The position numbers were made by a program, and so were the translations under genes. A stretch of 64,000 bases of DNA, from NCBI RefSeq assembly GCF_016862195.1, contig NZ_BOMM01000022.1, forward strand, positions 124,001-188,000, read 5' to 3'. Positions 8,607 through 17,300 of the stretch are shown piece by piece (position 1 is the first letter of the stretch; every line of letters begins with the position of its first letter). Under the pieces are notes generated by a model. It was given only the letters and a program-made list of their open reading frames with translations. It was not told the origin of the DNA and made no database searches. This DNA comes from Paractinoplanes ferrugineus (GTDB lineage: Bacteria; Actinomycetota; Actinomycetes; Mycobacteriales; Micromonosporaceae).

Positions 8607-8625
8607 TGAGGTGAGGCTAACCTAA
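8607..8625 (-). promoter_or_regulatory. IdeR/DmdR iron box
   Basis: The plus-strand sequence TGAGGTGAGGCTAACCTAA matches the 19-bp IdeR/DmdR/DtxR-type consensus TTAGGTTAGGCTAACCTAA at 16 of 19 positions (minus strand reading). It lies 32 nt before the ATG of the ABC operon and 70 nt before the divergent GNAT gene. Binding of the Fe(II)-loaded repressor here would shut the operon when iron is plentiful. The sequence match is direct; binding is inferred. Confidence 0.85.
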
Positions 8626-8694
8626 GTGATTTTCGCGGTACATGAGGGTTCTTCGAGGTGGCGCCGATCACGAGAGGGCTGGCAGCATCGGGCC

Positions 8695-9219
8695 ATGATC
8701 TCCATCGCCCCGCAGTCGTCGGCCGCCGACCCGGAACTCCGCACCGGCGTGGCCGACCTGGTCAACAAGGTCTACGCGGTCGCCGAGGACGGCCTGTGGG
8801 CGGGCGAGGTCGACCGCACGTCGCCGGCCGAGATCGGGGCGCTGATCGACGCGGGCGAACTGGTGGTGGCCCGCGACGGCGCGGAGATCATCGGCGCCGC
8901 CCGGGTTCAGCGCCTGCCGTCCGGCGAGGGCGAGGTCGGCATGCTGGTCACACACCCCGCCCGGCGCGGTGCCGGCCTGGGCGGGGACCTCCTGGCGTAC
9001 GCCGAGGACTGGGCCCGCGGTCAGGGCCGGCACACCATGCAGCTGGAGCTCCTGGTGCCGAAGACCTGGTCGCACCCGGTCAAGGAGTTCCTGCGTGGCT
9101 GGTACACCCGTTCCGGTTACCGAGTCGTGCGCGTCACCGACCTCGCCGAGTCGTTCCCCGCCCTGGCGCCCCGGCTGGCCACGCCCTGCGACTTCCTGAT
9201 CTTCAACAAGCCGCTGTAG
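8695..9219 (+). CDS. GNAT family N-acetyltransferase
   Basis: 174-residue acetyltransferase of the Gcn5 fold. The acetyl-CoA loop is RRGAGLGGDLLAYAEDWA (about residues 88-105), preceded by a beta-strand VGMLVTHP and followed by TMQLELLVP. The start is ATG at 8695 (MISIAPQ); the longer frame back to 8626 would overlap the iron box. The gene is divergent from the siderophore uptake operon and shares its upstream region, so it may be iron-responsive. The substrate is unknown; some GNAT enzymes acylate siderophore precursors, but nothing here specifies that. Confidence 0.85.
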   Translation: MISIAPQSSAADPELRTGVADLVNKVYAVAEDGLWAGEVDRTSPAEIGALIDAGELVVARDGAEIIGAARVQRLPSGEGEVGMLVTHPARRGAGLGGDLLAYAEDWARGQGRHTMQLELLVPKTWSHPVKEFLRGWYTRSGYRVVRVTDLAESFPALAPRLATPCDFLIFNKPL

Positions 9220-9226
9220 CCGCCGT

Positions 9227-10261
9227 TCAGTGGGTGTGGGCCAGGCGGTGCCGGCGATCTTGGGACAGCGCGGCGTGGTGCTCGGCGCCGGGATGGCTGT
9301 CCGGATCGACGTGCACGGTCACTGTGGCCAGCTTCGGGACGTGGTGGGTCAGCTGGTGTTCCGCGTCGGCGGCGATCTCGTGCGCGGCCAGCAGGGTCAA
9401 CTTCGCGTCGACCACCACGGCGGCCTCGGCGTGCAGGCGGTGCCCGATCCAGCGCAGGCGTAGCGCCGGCACGTCGTGGACGCCGGGAACGTGCCGCAGG
9501 GCGTGCTCGGCGGCATCCACCAGCTCCGGCTCGACCCGGTCCATCAGCCGCCGGTAGACCTCCCGGCCCGCGTCCTTGAGCACGAACGCGATCGCCACCG
9601 TGGTCGCCAGGCCGACCACCGGGTCGGCCCAGCCCCAGCCCAACCCGGTGCCGCCGGCCGCCAGAACCACCGCCAGCGAGGTGAAACCATCGGTCCGGGC
9701 GTGCCGGCCGTCAGCCACCAGGGCGGCCGACCCGATGCGCCGCCCCACCCTGATCCGATAACGCGCGACCGCCTCGTTGCCCAGAAACCCGGTCACCCCG
9801 GCCGCGAACACCCACGGCAGGTGCGTCATCTCCCGAGGGCTGAGCAGTCGCGCCACCGCCAACCAGCCCGCCCCCACCGAGGACGCGGCGATGGCCAGGA
9901 CGACGGCGATGCCGGCCAGATCCTCGGCCCGGCCGAAACCATAGGTGTACGCCCGGGTCGCCGCCCGCCGCCCCAGCCAGAACGCGATGCCGAGCGGCAC
10001 GGCGGTCAGGGCGTCGGCCACGTTGTGCAGACTGTCACCAAGCAACGCCACCGACCCCGACAGCACCACGACCAACGCCTGCAGCCCGGCCGTCACCCCG
10101 AGCCCCACCAGCGAGATCCACAGTGCGCGTAGGCCCGCCCGCGACCCCTCCAGCGCCGAGTCGACCTTCTCGCCGCTGGCGTGCGAGTGCGGAGTCACCA
10201 GGTGCCGCACCCGATGAAGCAGGCCGCCTTCATGCCCGTGCCCGTGCCCGTGCTCCACCAC
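9227..10261 (-). CDS. Cation diffusion facilitator (CDF) metal exporter
   Basis: 344-residue Zn/Co/Cd-type exporter. The N-terminus is His-rich (MVEHGHGHGHEGG). Six membrane helices span about residues 45-235, with metal-site motifs GDSLHNVAD in helix 2 and ADGRHARTDG before helix 5. A cytoplasmic C-terminal domain follows (HRLHAEAAVVVDAKL), with further His residues at the end. It exports divalent metal in exchange for protons. It ends 8 bp from the convergent GNAT gene. An imperfect dyad lies at 10287-10317 just upstream of its ATG. Confidence 0.93.
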   Translation of the reverse strand: MVEHGHGHGHEGGLLHRVRHLVTPHSHASGEKVDSALEGSRAGLRALWISLVGLGVTAGLQALVVVLSGSVALLGDSLHNVADALTAVPLGIAFWLGRRAATRAYTYGFGRAEDLAGIAVVLAIAASSVGAGWLAVARLLSPREMTHLPWVFAAGVTGFLGNEAVARYRIRVGRRIGSAALVADGRHARTDGFTSLAVVLAAGGTGLGWGWADPVVGLATTVAIAFVLKDAGREVYRRLMDRVEPELVDAAEHALRHVPGVHDVPALRLRWIGHRLHAEAAVVVDAKLTLLAAHEIAADAEHQLTHHVPKLATVTVHVDPDSHPGAEHHAALSQDRRHRLAHTH

Positions 10262-10286
10262 GCCTCGCAGGCTACCCTGACCGCTA

Positions 10287-10317
10287 GTCGTGCGACAACC
10301 GTGCAGTTGCGAACGAC
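10287..10317 (-). promoter_or_regulatory. Imperfect dyad upstream of CDF exporter
   Basis: Outer arms GTCGT and ACGAC with inner CAAC (10296-10299) and GTTG (10306-10309) give a long interrupted dyad 26-56 nt before the exporter ATG. This would suit an ArsR/SmtB-type metal sensor operator, but no such regulator lies in the window. Confidence 0.35.
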
Positions 10318-10601
10318 CTGCAGGAACGCCGCTTTCGCTACTGCCCTCGTCCGCGAACGTCCGCCCGGTTCGCCGCCCGGCGTGTTCGCACCCGCCGCCG
10401 CGACCGGCCCGCTCTCGGAGCGCGGGGTCCGGCTGGGCCCGCCCCTCGGCGAGGCCTGCGTCCCGTCAGGCCGCAACTTCCTCGATCAGGGGCTGCGTGA
10501 ATTGCCGGCGGTCTGAGCACCAAGCGGTCACGCGGCGGCGAGGTGCTCGGCTGAGCGGTGGGCTGGGCGGGGGAGTGCGGGTGGGCGTTACGGTGTGGCG
10601 T

Positions 10602-10985
10602 ATGGCGGCGGTGTTCATCTCGTATCGCACTCCGGACCGGGCCGAGGCGACTGCGCTCAAGGCGGGGCTGGAGAAGTGCGGGCACAAGGTCTGGCTCGAC
10701 AGCGAGGAGATCGCGGTCGGTGACTCGATCGTCGGGAAGATCGACGAGGGGCTGGACGCACTCGACTATCTCGTGCTGTGTTACTCGTCGTCGGGGCGGT
10801 CGGCATACACGGACGCGGAATGGACTGCGACTCTGCACCGGCAGTTGAGTGGCCACGCGGTGAAGGTTCTGCCGGCCCGGCTGACCGGGGGCGAGCCACC
10901 GGCGATCCTGGCCGGCACGCGTTACGCCGATCTGGTCAAGGACTGGGACCAGGGGGTCGCCGACCTGTGCGCGGCGATCCGGTGA
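10602..10985 (+). CDS. Stand-alone TIR domain protein
   Basis: 127 residues that are just one TIR domain. Strand A is AAVFISYRTPDRAEA, box 2-like WLDSEEIAVGDSI, then DYLVLCYSSSGRSAYTDAEW, where E73 stands at the place of the catalytic glutamate of NADase TIR domains (S-x-Y-x3-EW pattern). The C-terminal strand contains KVLPARLTGGEPPAIL. A GTG at 10581, after GGGGGAG, would add seven residues and is a possible start. Bacterial TIR proteins commonly degrade NAD+ or make cADPR-like signals in immunity. No partner (Thoeris ThsA, Sir2, SPARTA Ago) adjoins; the nearest defence-like genes are the decayed ORF just after it and the CHAT operon at 14.4 kb. Confidence 0.85.
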   Translation: MAAVFISYRTPDRAEATALKAGLEKCGHKVWLDSEEIAVGDSIVGKIDEGLDALDYLVLCYSSSGRSAYTDAEWTATLHRQLSGHAVKVLPARLTGGEPPAILAGTRYADLVKDWDQGVADLCAAIR

Positions 10986-11015
10986 GGAAGCCACGGTGCG
11001 CTGACGCGTTGTTCT

Positions 11016-11300
11016 GAAGTGCCTTGTCGCCGATGAGGATGTCCCCACCGACCTGGATGTGCTGCGTCGGGTCGCGGCGCGGGCCAGTTCCTGGAGGCTT
11101 GCGCGCACGGCTCGGGTGTCGTCGTGGTCGGCGCCCAGCACCCGGATCAGGTCGGGCGCCGGCCGCGACGCCGTTGCGATCCTGCGCGGCGTAGCCGGCC
11201 TCGCGCAGCGGCTCGATGAGCGGCTTGGCGAGACCGGACTCCTCGGGGGCGGCGACGATCCGGACTCCCTGCCGGACCGCGCCGCTGTCCCCACGCCTCA
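11016..11300 (-). pseudogene. Decayed TPR/STAND-type gene fragment
   Basis: Protein-like pieces lie in two minus-strand frames. One frame reads GVRIVAAPEESGLAKPLIEP then REAGYAAQ. A shift near 11160 gives DLIRVLGADHDDTRAVRASL, which matches the actinobacterial TPR_10/kinesin-light-chain style repeat (VLGPDHPDT). A shift back gives HIQVGGDILIGDKALQ near 11016-11065. No intact start, frame or stop joins them. The reading is that this is the remnant of a larger NB-ARC/TPR regulator, now broken. It lies between the TIR gene and the surface protein gene. Confidence 0.45.
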
Positions 11301-11315
11301 ACAGTGGCACACGGC

Positions 11316-14162
11316 CTATCGGTGAGCGCCGCCGCGGCGTACGCGATGCCGGCCGGTGGTGTCCTTCTCGATCGCGTACCGGCGCACCGTCACGCCACCC
11401 AGCACGGTGGCGAAACCGGCCACGATCATCCACAGGGTGGCGGCGCCGGTCACCGGCAGTGCGCCGCTACCGCCCGACGCGGCCACCGTCAGATCGAGGC
11501 GCAGCGCGCGGAAGTCACCGTTGGTGTCCACCCCGGCCGCGACGAACGAGTGCTTGCCGCTGAGGTCGGCGGGCACGGCGACCTCGGTGTCGAACGCCCC
11601 GTCCACATCGGCCTTGACGGTGCCGAGCACCCGGGGTTCCGAATAGACCGCCAGAGTGACCTCGGAGAACGGCGCATAGCCGGAGCCGGACATCCGCAGC
11701 GACGAGCCGGGCGCGGCCGAGGTGATCGGGCCGTCCGGCGTCTCGAGCGGCAGGGTCGTGTCCGGCGCCGAGGGCGGCACCGTCAGCTCGGTCGGGGTCA
11801 CGGCGTTCGAGGAGTTCGAGGCGCCGGAGGCGCCGGCCTCGGACAGAGCAACGACGCTTACCGTGTACGCCGTACCGGCCGTCCCGCCCACCACGCAGGT
11901 GGTGGCTCCGCCGGTGGAACAGGTGGCGCCGCCGGGGGCGGCGGTGACGCGGTAGCCGGTGATGGTCGCGCCGTTGGCCGCCGGCGCACTCCACGAGGCG
12001 GTGATCGACGCGATGCCGGCGGTGGCCGACACCCCGGTCGGCGCGAGCGGCACGATCGGCGCCGGTGTGGTCGGCGCGGTGGTGGGCGCCGGGGTGGTCG
12101 GTGTGGTCGTGGGTGCCGTCGTGGTGGGGGTCGCGGTCGGGGAACTGGTCGGCGCCGAGGTGGGTGCCGAGGTGGAGGGTGTCACGGTCGGGCTCGAGGT
12201 GGGGGTCGCGGACGGGCTCGTCGTCGGCGCACTTGTCGGGGCCGGCGTCGTCGGTGTGGTGGTCGGTGCGCTCGTCGGTGTGGTGGTCGGCGCCGTCGTG
12301 GGCGTGGTCGTCGGGGCGGTGGTGGGTGAGCTCGTCGAGGCCGATGTCGTCGGCGCCGTGGTCGGTGCGCTCGTCGGTGCCGTGGTGGGTGCGGAAGTGG
12401 GTGCTGAGGTGGGTGCGGATGTGGGCGCGGAAGTGGGTGCGGAAGTGGGTGCCGTGGTGGTGGGGGCCGTCGTCGGCGCGATCGCCGGGGTGACGCTGCC
12501 GGCCGTGTAGACGCCGTTGCCCGCACCGTTCACCGCCCGTACCCGGATCCGGACCGCCGAGCCGTTGGTCAGGCCCCCGACCGTGGCCGTACGGGTGGTG
12601 TCGCCCTGGACGGTCAGCGCCTGCCAGGCCGCGCCGTCGACGCTCGCCTGATAGCTGAGCGCGGTGTCACTGGCCTCGGCCGGTGGCGTGAAGGTCAGGG
12701 TGGCCGACTTGTCGCCGGCCGTGAGGCTCAGGTTCCGGGGTATGCCGGGCAGGCCGGCCAGCGGCGTGAAACTGGCGGAGACGTCCGACGGGGCCCCGAC
12801 GATGTCCTCCTGACCCGCCTTCTGGCCGGTGACCGCCCGCACCTTGACCACCGTGTCGGTGCCGTTGGTCAGACCGCTGACCACGACCTCGACGTCGCCC
12901 GTGGGAAGCTGCTCGGCCGGGGCCGCGGCCCAGGTGGTGCCGTCGGTGGTGGTCTGCCAGCCGGTGACCGTGTTGCCGTTGGCGGCGCCCGGGGTGAAGG
13001 CCAGCGTCGCGGCGGCGTTGCCGGCCGCCGGTGTCTTCAGGGTGGGCGCGGCCGGTGACTTGTGCGGGACCACCGGGTCGCTCGGCGCGCTGGCCACCGA
13101 CAGGCCGGTGTCGTCGGTGGTGTTCGCCGCCTTCACGGTGAAGAAATAGGAGCTGCCGTTGGTGAGGCCGGTGAAGTCGCAGGCGAGATCGGTGACCCGG
13201 CACGTGCCGGCCACCGTGCCACCGGTGTAGGCCGTGGCTACGTAGCGCTTCACCTCCTGCCCGCCGTTCTGGCCGGCCGCGTCCCAGCTGAGTTTCACGG
13301 TGGCGTCGCCGGTCACCGCTTTGACGTTGGTCGGCGCCTTGGGCACGGCGCGGACCGCGATCGCCCGCCCCGCGTCGACGTTGAGGATCGGGCTGCCCAG
13401 GGCGGCGGTGTCCGAGTAGCGGTAGACGTTGCCGTCACTGGTCTCGACGTACAACGCGCCGCTGTCGCTGACCGAGAGGGCGACCGGTCCGTAGGGCATG
13501 TTGATCGCAAGCTGGCTGACGGAGTCGGCGAAGGGGTCGTACTTCGAGATCTTGTTCTGGTCGGCGATGTAGAGGTAGCCCGAGGCGTCGGCGGCCAGAT
13601 CGTTGAGGCTGTCCGGTATCGCCAGCCGCTTCGGTGTCATCCCGTCCCGGTACTGGAAGACGAATCCCTGGGCGGCGAAGTAGATGTGGTCGCCGCCCGC
13701 CGCGACCTGGGTCGGGTTGTAGTTCGTCGTCGGCAGGTCGGACTCGGCGCCGGCCCGGTTGACGGCCAGCTTCTGCCCGGTGCTGTCGGCGGCGTAGACG
13801 TTGCCGACACCGTCCACGGCCACGTCGTCGGCGCTGAGCAGGTTGCCGAACAGGGAGGCGCCGAGCGACATGTCGGAGTTGACCTGCAATACGCTGCCGT
13901 CGCCGAGTGCCGCATAGGCGGTGCCGTCCGCGGCCACCGCCACCGACTGCACCGAGGGCGCCGAGCTGGTGGTGGCCTGGGAGCTGTCGGCGACCAGACG
14001 GGCCAACTTGCCGCCGCTGACGGAGTACATCATCTCGTCGGCGAGGCTTGTCGGGATCGGGTCGTCGGCGGCGGAGGGTGGCATTCCCACCAGCCCCACC
14101 AATCCGCCGACGAACAGTGCGAGCACTACGGCACAACTGCGCCGCGGAATTGTTCCGACCAT
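11316..14162 (-). CDS. Secreted LPXTG-like surface protein with beta-propeller-like head and Fn3 domains
   Basis: 948 residues. A signal peptide (about 1-31, ending PPSAADD) leads to a repetitive beta-rich head (about 40-290; motifs such as VAVDGVGNVYAAD and LAADASGYLYIAD, as in NHL/SMP-30 propellers). Fn3-like domains follow at about 295-390, 395-480, 485-560 and 705-790, the last two separated by a 140-residue Thr/Pro/Ala/Ser linker. The C-terminus has a sorting signal: LPVTG (902-906), a hydrophobic helix and an Arg-rich tail, so sortase anchoring is likely. No sortase gene lies nearby. The ATG at 14162 has GAGGAAT upstream. Role unknown; adhesion or cell-envelope display is inferred. It is divergent from the CHAT operon. 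Confidence 0.88.
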   Translation of the reverse strand: MVGTIPRRSCAVVLALFVGGLVGLVGMPPSAADDPIPTSLADEMMYSVSGGKLARLVADSSQATTSSAPSVQSVAVAADGTAYAALGDGSVLQVNSDMSLGASLFGNLLSADDVAVDGVGNVYAADSTGQKLAVNRAGAESDLPTTNYNPTQVAAGGDHIYFAAQGFVFQYRDGMTPKRLAIPDSLNDLAADASGYLYIADQNKISKYDPFADSVSQLAINMPYGPVALSVSDSGALYVETSDGNVYRYSDTAALGSPILNVDAGRAIAVRAVPKAPTNVKAVTGDATVKLSWDAAGQNGGQEVKRYVATAYTGGTVAGTCRVTDLACDFTGLTNGSSYFFTVKAANTTDDTGLSVASAPSDPVVPHKSPAAPTLKTPAAGNAAATLAFTPGAANGNTVTGWQTTTDGTTWAAAPAEQLPTGDVEVVVSGLTNGTDTVVKVRAVTGQKAGQEDIVGAPSDVSASFTPLAGLPGIPRNLSLTAGDKSATLTFTPPAEASDTALSYQASVDGAAWQALTVQGDTTRTATVGGLTNGSAVRIRVRAVNGAGNGVYTAGSVTPAIAPTTAPTTTAPTSAPTSAPTSAPTSAPTSAPTTAPTSAPTTAPTTSASTSSPTTAPTTTPTTAPTTTPTSAPTTTPTTPAPTSAPTTSPSATPTSSPTVTPSTSAPTSAPTSSPTATPTTTAPTTTPTTPAPTTAPTTPAPIVPLAPTGVSATAGIASITASWSAPAANGATITGYRVTAAPGGATCSTGGATTCVVGGTAGTAYTVSVVALSEAGASGASNSSNAVTPTELTVPPSAPDTTLPLETPDGPITSAAPGSSLRMSGSGYAPFSEVTLAVYSEPRVLGTVKADVDGAFDTEVAVPADLSGKHSFVAAGVDTNGDFRALRLDLTVAASGGSGALPVTGAATLWMIVAGFATVLGGVTVRRYAIEKDTTGRHRVRRGGAHR
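12060..12487. repeat. Thr-Pro-rich linker coding repeat
   Basis: Roughly 430 bp of GTS GGY G-type low-complexity DNA coding for repeated APTSAPTT / PTTTPTTAPT units inside the surface protein gene. The units are short (9-15 bp) and imperfect, a typical site of length variation. Confidence 0.85.
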
Positions 14163-14356
14163 TACCGCAATTCCTCACCGTGATACGCCAGCAGATGCGC
14201 AAGCTCACGGTATTGCCGACAAACAGTAAAAAAGTGCGAAGTGACGGAAGTGACGAATTAGTCGGGTACGTGCGGTGCCCCGCACCCGGTTCGACAGTGT
14301 CGGCAATTCGTCGCCACGAGGGGCGAGCGCACCTTCACCGATAGCCTCCGGGGAAC
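14163..14356. promoter_or_regulatory. Divergent intergenic region of surface protein and CHAT operon
   Basis: 194 bp that must hold both promoters. It is visibly less GC-rich than the flanks (an A-run near 14228). It carries a 9-bp direct repeat GAAGTGACG/GAAGTGACG near 14239-14256 and a small perfect hairpin GTGCGG-TGCC-CCGCAC at 14270-14285. No consensus promoter can be fixed with confidence. Confidence 0.5.
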
Positions 14357-17300
14357 ATGTACGAACCGCTCCGTCCCGAGACCGTGTGCGCCCACTGCCG
14401 CCACCGGATGGTTCTCGAGCTGCGCGTCATCCGCAACCTCGAGGCCGAGCCGGAGGTCGTCGACGAGATCCGCACGGGGGTCGTCTTCGACTTCGTCTGC
14501 GGCCACTGCCACCGCACCCGGCGAGAGCCGCACCCGTTGCTCGTCTATCACCCCCGGCACCTGCCGGTCATGATCTTCGTCCCGCCACCGGGCATGAGCC
14601 GGCACGACAGCCAGTGGACCGGAACCGAGCTGGCCCAGATCGTCCGGGCGGCCGAGGCGATGGCCGAGCCGACCCACGTGGTGTGGGGTGAGCTCGACGC
14701 GGTGGCCCCGCTGCTCGAGAGCTGGGTGGCGCACCCCGGGCCGGCCGACGAGCGGCCGGGGCCGGCCGACGAACCGTTGCCGGACGATCTCGGCAGTCTG
14801 CTGGCCCGGATCCGGGCGCGACTCGACCCCGGCGCGCCGATCGCCGACCGGCTGGCGCAGATCGACACCTCGCTCGCCGAGCTGCGCCGGGCCCGGGCGC
14901 GATTCGGCCGGCCGGCGGACCGGCAGCGCCTCGCGAACGTGCTGCCGATGCTGGTGGAACTGCGGATCTCGGTCGAGCTCAACCGGATCGAGGAGCTGAT
15001 CGACCCGGAGCGGGGCGCGACCCCGGCCGGCTACGAACGCGCGCTGGAGCTGGCGAGCGAACTGGCGGACCGCGCCGAGGGCAGTCAGCGGGCGCACGCG
15101 AGCGTCTATCAGGGGCTCGCGCTCTTCAAACTCGACCGGGGGCGGACCGCGGAGGCGATCGCCGTCGTGGAAGCGGTGCTCCCGGTGCTGCGGGCCGAGG
15201 CGGAGCGCACCTGGCTCGCGACCGCGCTGAGCAACCTCGCCGCGATGTACTGCGATCAGCCGCGCGACGGTGCCCGCGCGACGTGGATCGAACGGGCGAT
15301 CGCCGCCGGCGAGGAAGCTCTGGCACTGCCCGAGCTGAGCCGGGTCGACAGTTCGCGCGACCGGGCCCGCCGGGCGTCCGTGCTGGCCAATCTGAGCAAC
15401 GCCTACGGGAGCCGGGTGGCCGGCGACCCGGCGGCGAACGAGGTCCACAGCCGGCAGCTCGCCGAGCGGGCACTCGAGCTGCTCGACCCGGTTGAGCACC
15501 CGAACACCGTCGCCCTCATCCGCAACAACATCGGCACGCACTACCTGCGGACAGCGACCGGTGATCGTTTCGCGAACCTCGAGAAGGCCCGGGCAGCACT
15601 GGAGTCGGCGGCGGACGGATTGCGGCGCGCCCAGGCGCCGGTGGAGTGGGCGGTGATCCAGACGAGTCTGGGGCTGTGCCACGCGCTTCGCTACGGCGGG
15701 AACCGGGACCGCAACATCGAGAAGGCGTTCACCCATTTCAGCAACGCGGTCTCGGTCCTGCGCCGGCAGGACGGCCGGGCCGAGTGGGCGCAGGCCCGGA
15801 TCGGCCTCGCGACGACGATGCTGGAACGCGACCGGGAGCCGGCCGACCGCTTCGAGCAGCAGGCCATCGAGTTGTTGGCGGAGGTTCTCGCCGTCGTGTC
15901 CGACGACCCGGACGGGGGCGTCGCGGCGGAGTGTCATCAGCAACTCGCCATGCTGTTCACCCGGAAGGTCAACCAGGGTGCCGTCGAGCACGCCGACCAG
16001 GCGATGGAGCACAACGTCCGGGCCGGCTCCTACTACGACCGGGAGCGCGATCCGCGGAGCTGGGGTGTGCTGCGCTCGGGACTGTCGCTGATCCTGGCCA
16101 AGAAGGCGGAACCCGACCGGGCCGGGGCGCTGGCCGCCGCCGGCGAGGCGATCGACACGCTGCGCCGCGACCGGTTTCCGTTCGAATGGGGGATCGCGCA
16201 ACTCAACAAGGCCGTCGTGCACCAGCTCGGCGGGGAGCTCGAGGACGCGGTCCACCACGGCGAACTGGCGCTGGCGGAGCTCAGACCGGACCGTACCCCC
16301 TCGGTCGCCGTCCGCGTGGCGAGCCTGCTCGGCGAATGCCACGCCGCGGCCGGGCGATGGCCGGCGGCGGCCGGCGCGTTCCGGCAGGCGGTCGACGCGT
16401 GGCGGTACGCCTACGAGGAGTCGGTCCGCACCTCCGCGCGCACCGGCCTGTTCCGGCAGGCGGGCGTGCAGCACACCTCGGCGGCGTACGCGGCGGCCCG
16501 CGCCGGCGACCTGGAACAGGCGATCGTGCTGGCCGAGGCGGGCCGGGCGTTCGCGCTGCGGGAGGCGCTCGAACTCGACCCGGCCACCGTGGAACCGGCG
16601 GTCGACCGGACCACACCCGAGTACGAGACCTATCTGCGCGCGCTGGAGACGATGCGAGCCGCCGAGGCCGCGGTGCGTGCGCCCTGGCTGGCCCACGCGC
16701 GGACGGCGGCCGCGCAGGCCCGGCTGGACGACGAACGACGGCAGGCCGAACTGGCGGACGCGCGCCGGGCGGCGGCCGACGCCCGGGGCCGGCTCACCGC
16801 CCGGAAGCCCACCGATGTCACGGCGATCCGTCGCTATGCCGCCGGGGCGGATGCCCTCGTCTACGTCCTGTCGACCTCGTGGGGCTCGGTGCTGCTGACC
16901 CTGCGCCCGGAGACCGGCGAGATGACGAGACGGGAGCACGACCTGCGCCACGAGGACCTGTCCGAACTGCTGTTCCACGGCGGCGGCGGGCTGCTGGTCG
17001 GCGCCGTGTTCGGTGACGATCTGATCCGCGAGGCGCTCGCGGAGCTGCGCCGGTCGCCGGTCGCGGACTGGTTGCGGGCCGGCCTGGCCGCCGCCGGGGC
17101 CGGGGCCGGCAGCACGATCGTCGTGCCGATGGGGCCGTGGAGCGCCGTGCCGTTCGGGCTGTTCACCGACGGGACGCTGGTGCAGGCGGTGTCCGCCGAG
17201 GTCCGGCACCACTGCCGCACGCGACTGGCGGGGGGCGCCGGGCGGCGGCCGGGCGTTCTCGCGTACGCCGACCCGAGCCTGCCCCTGGCCGGCCGGGAGG

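Noticed and set aside
4498..8614. Long plus-strand frames of 592 and 741 codons
   Set aside because: Antisense to the siderophore ABC operon, whose genes have all catalytic motifs.
10602..10985. Thoeris system
   Set aside because: Only the TIR part is present; no ThsA-like SIR2-SLOG gene nearby.
12060..12487. CRISPR-like or mobile repeat
   Set aside because: Low-complexity coding repeat for a Thr-Pro linker in frame with the surface protein.
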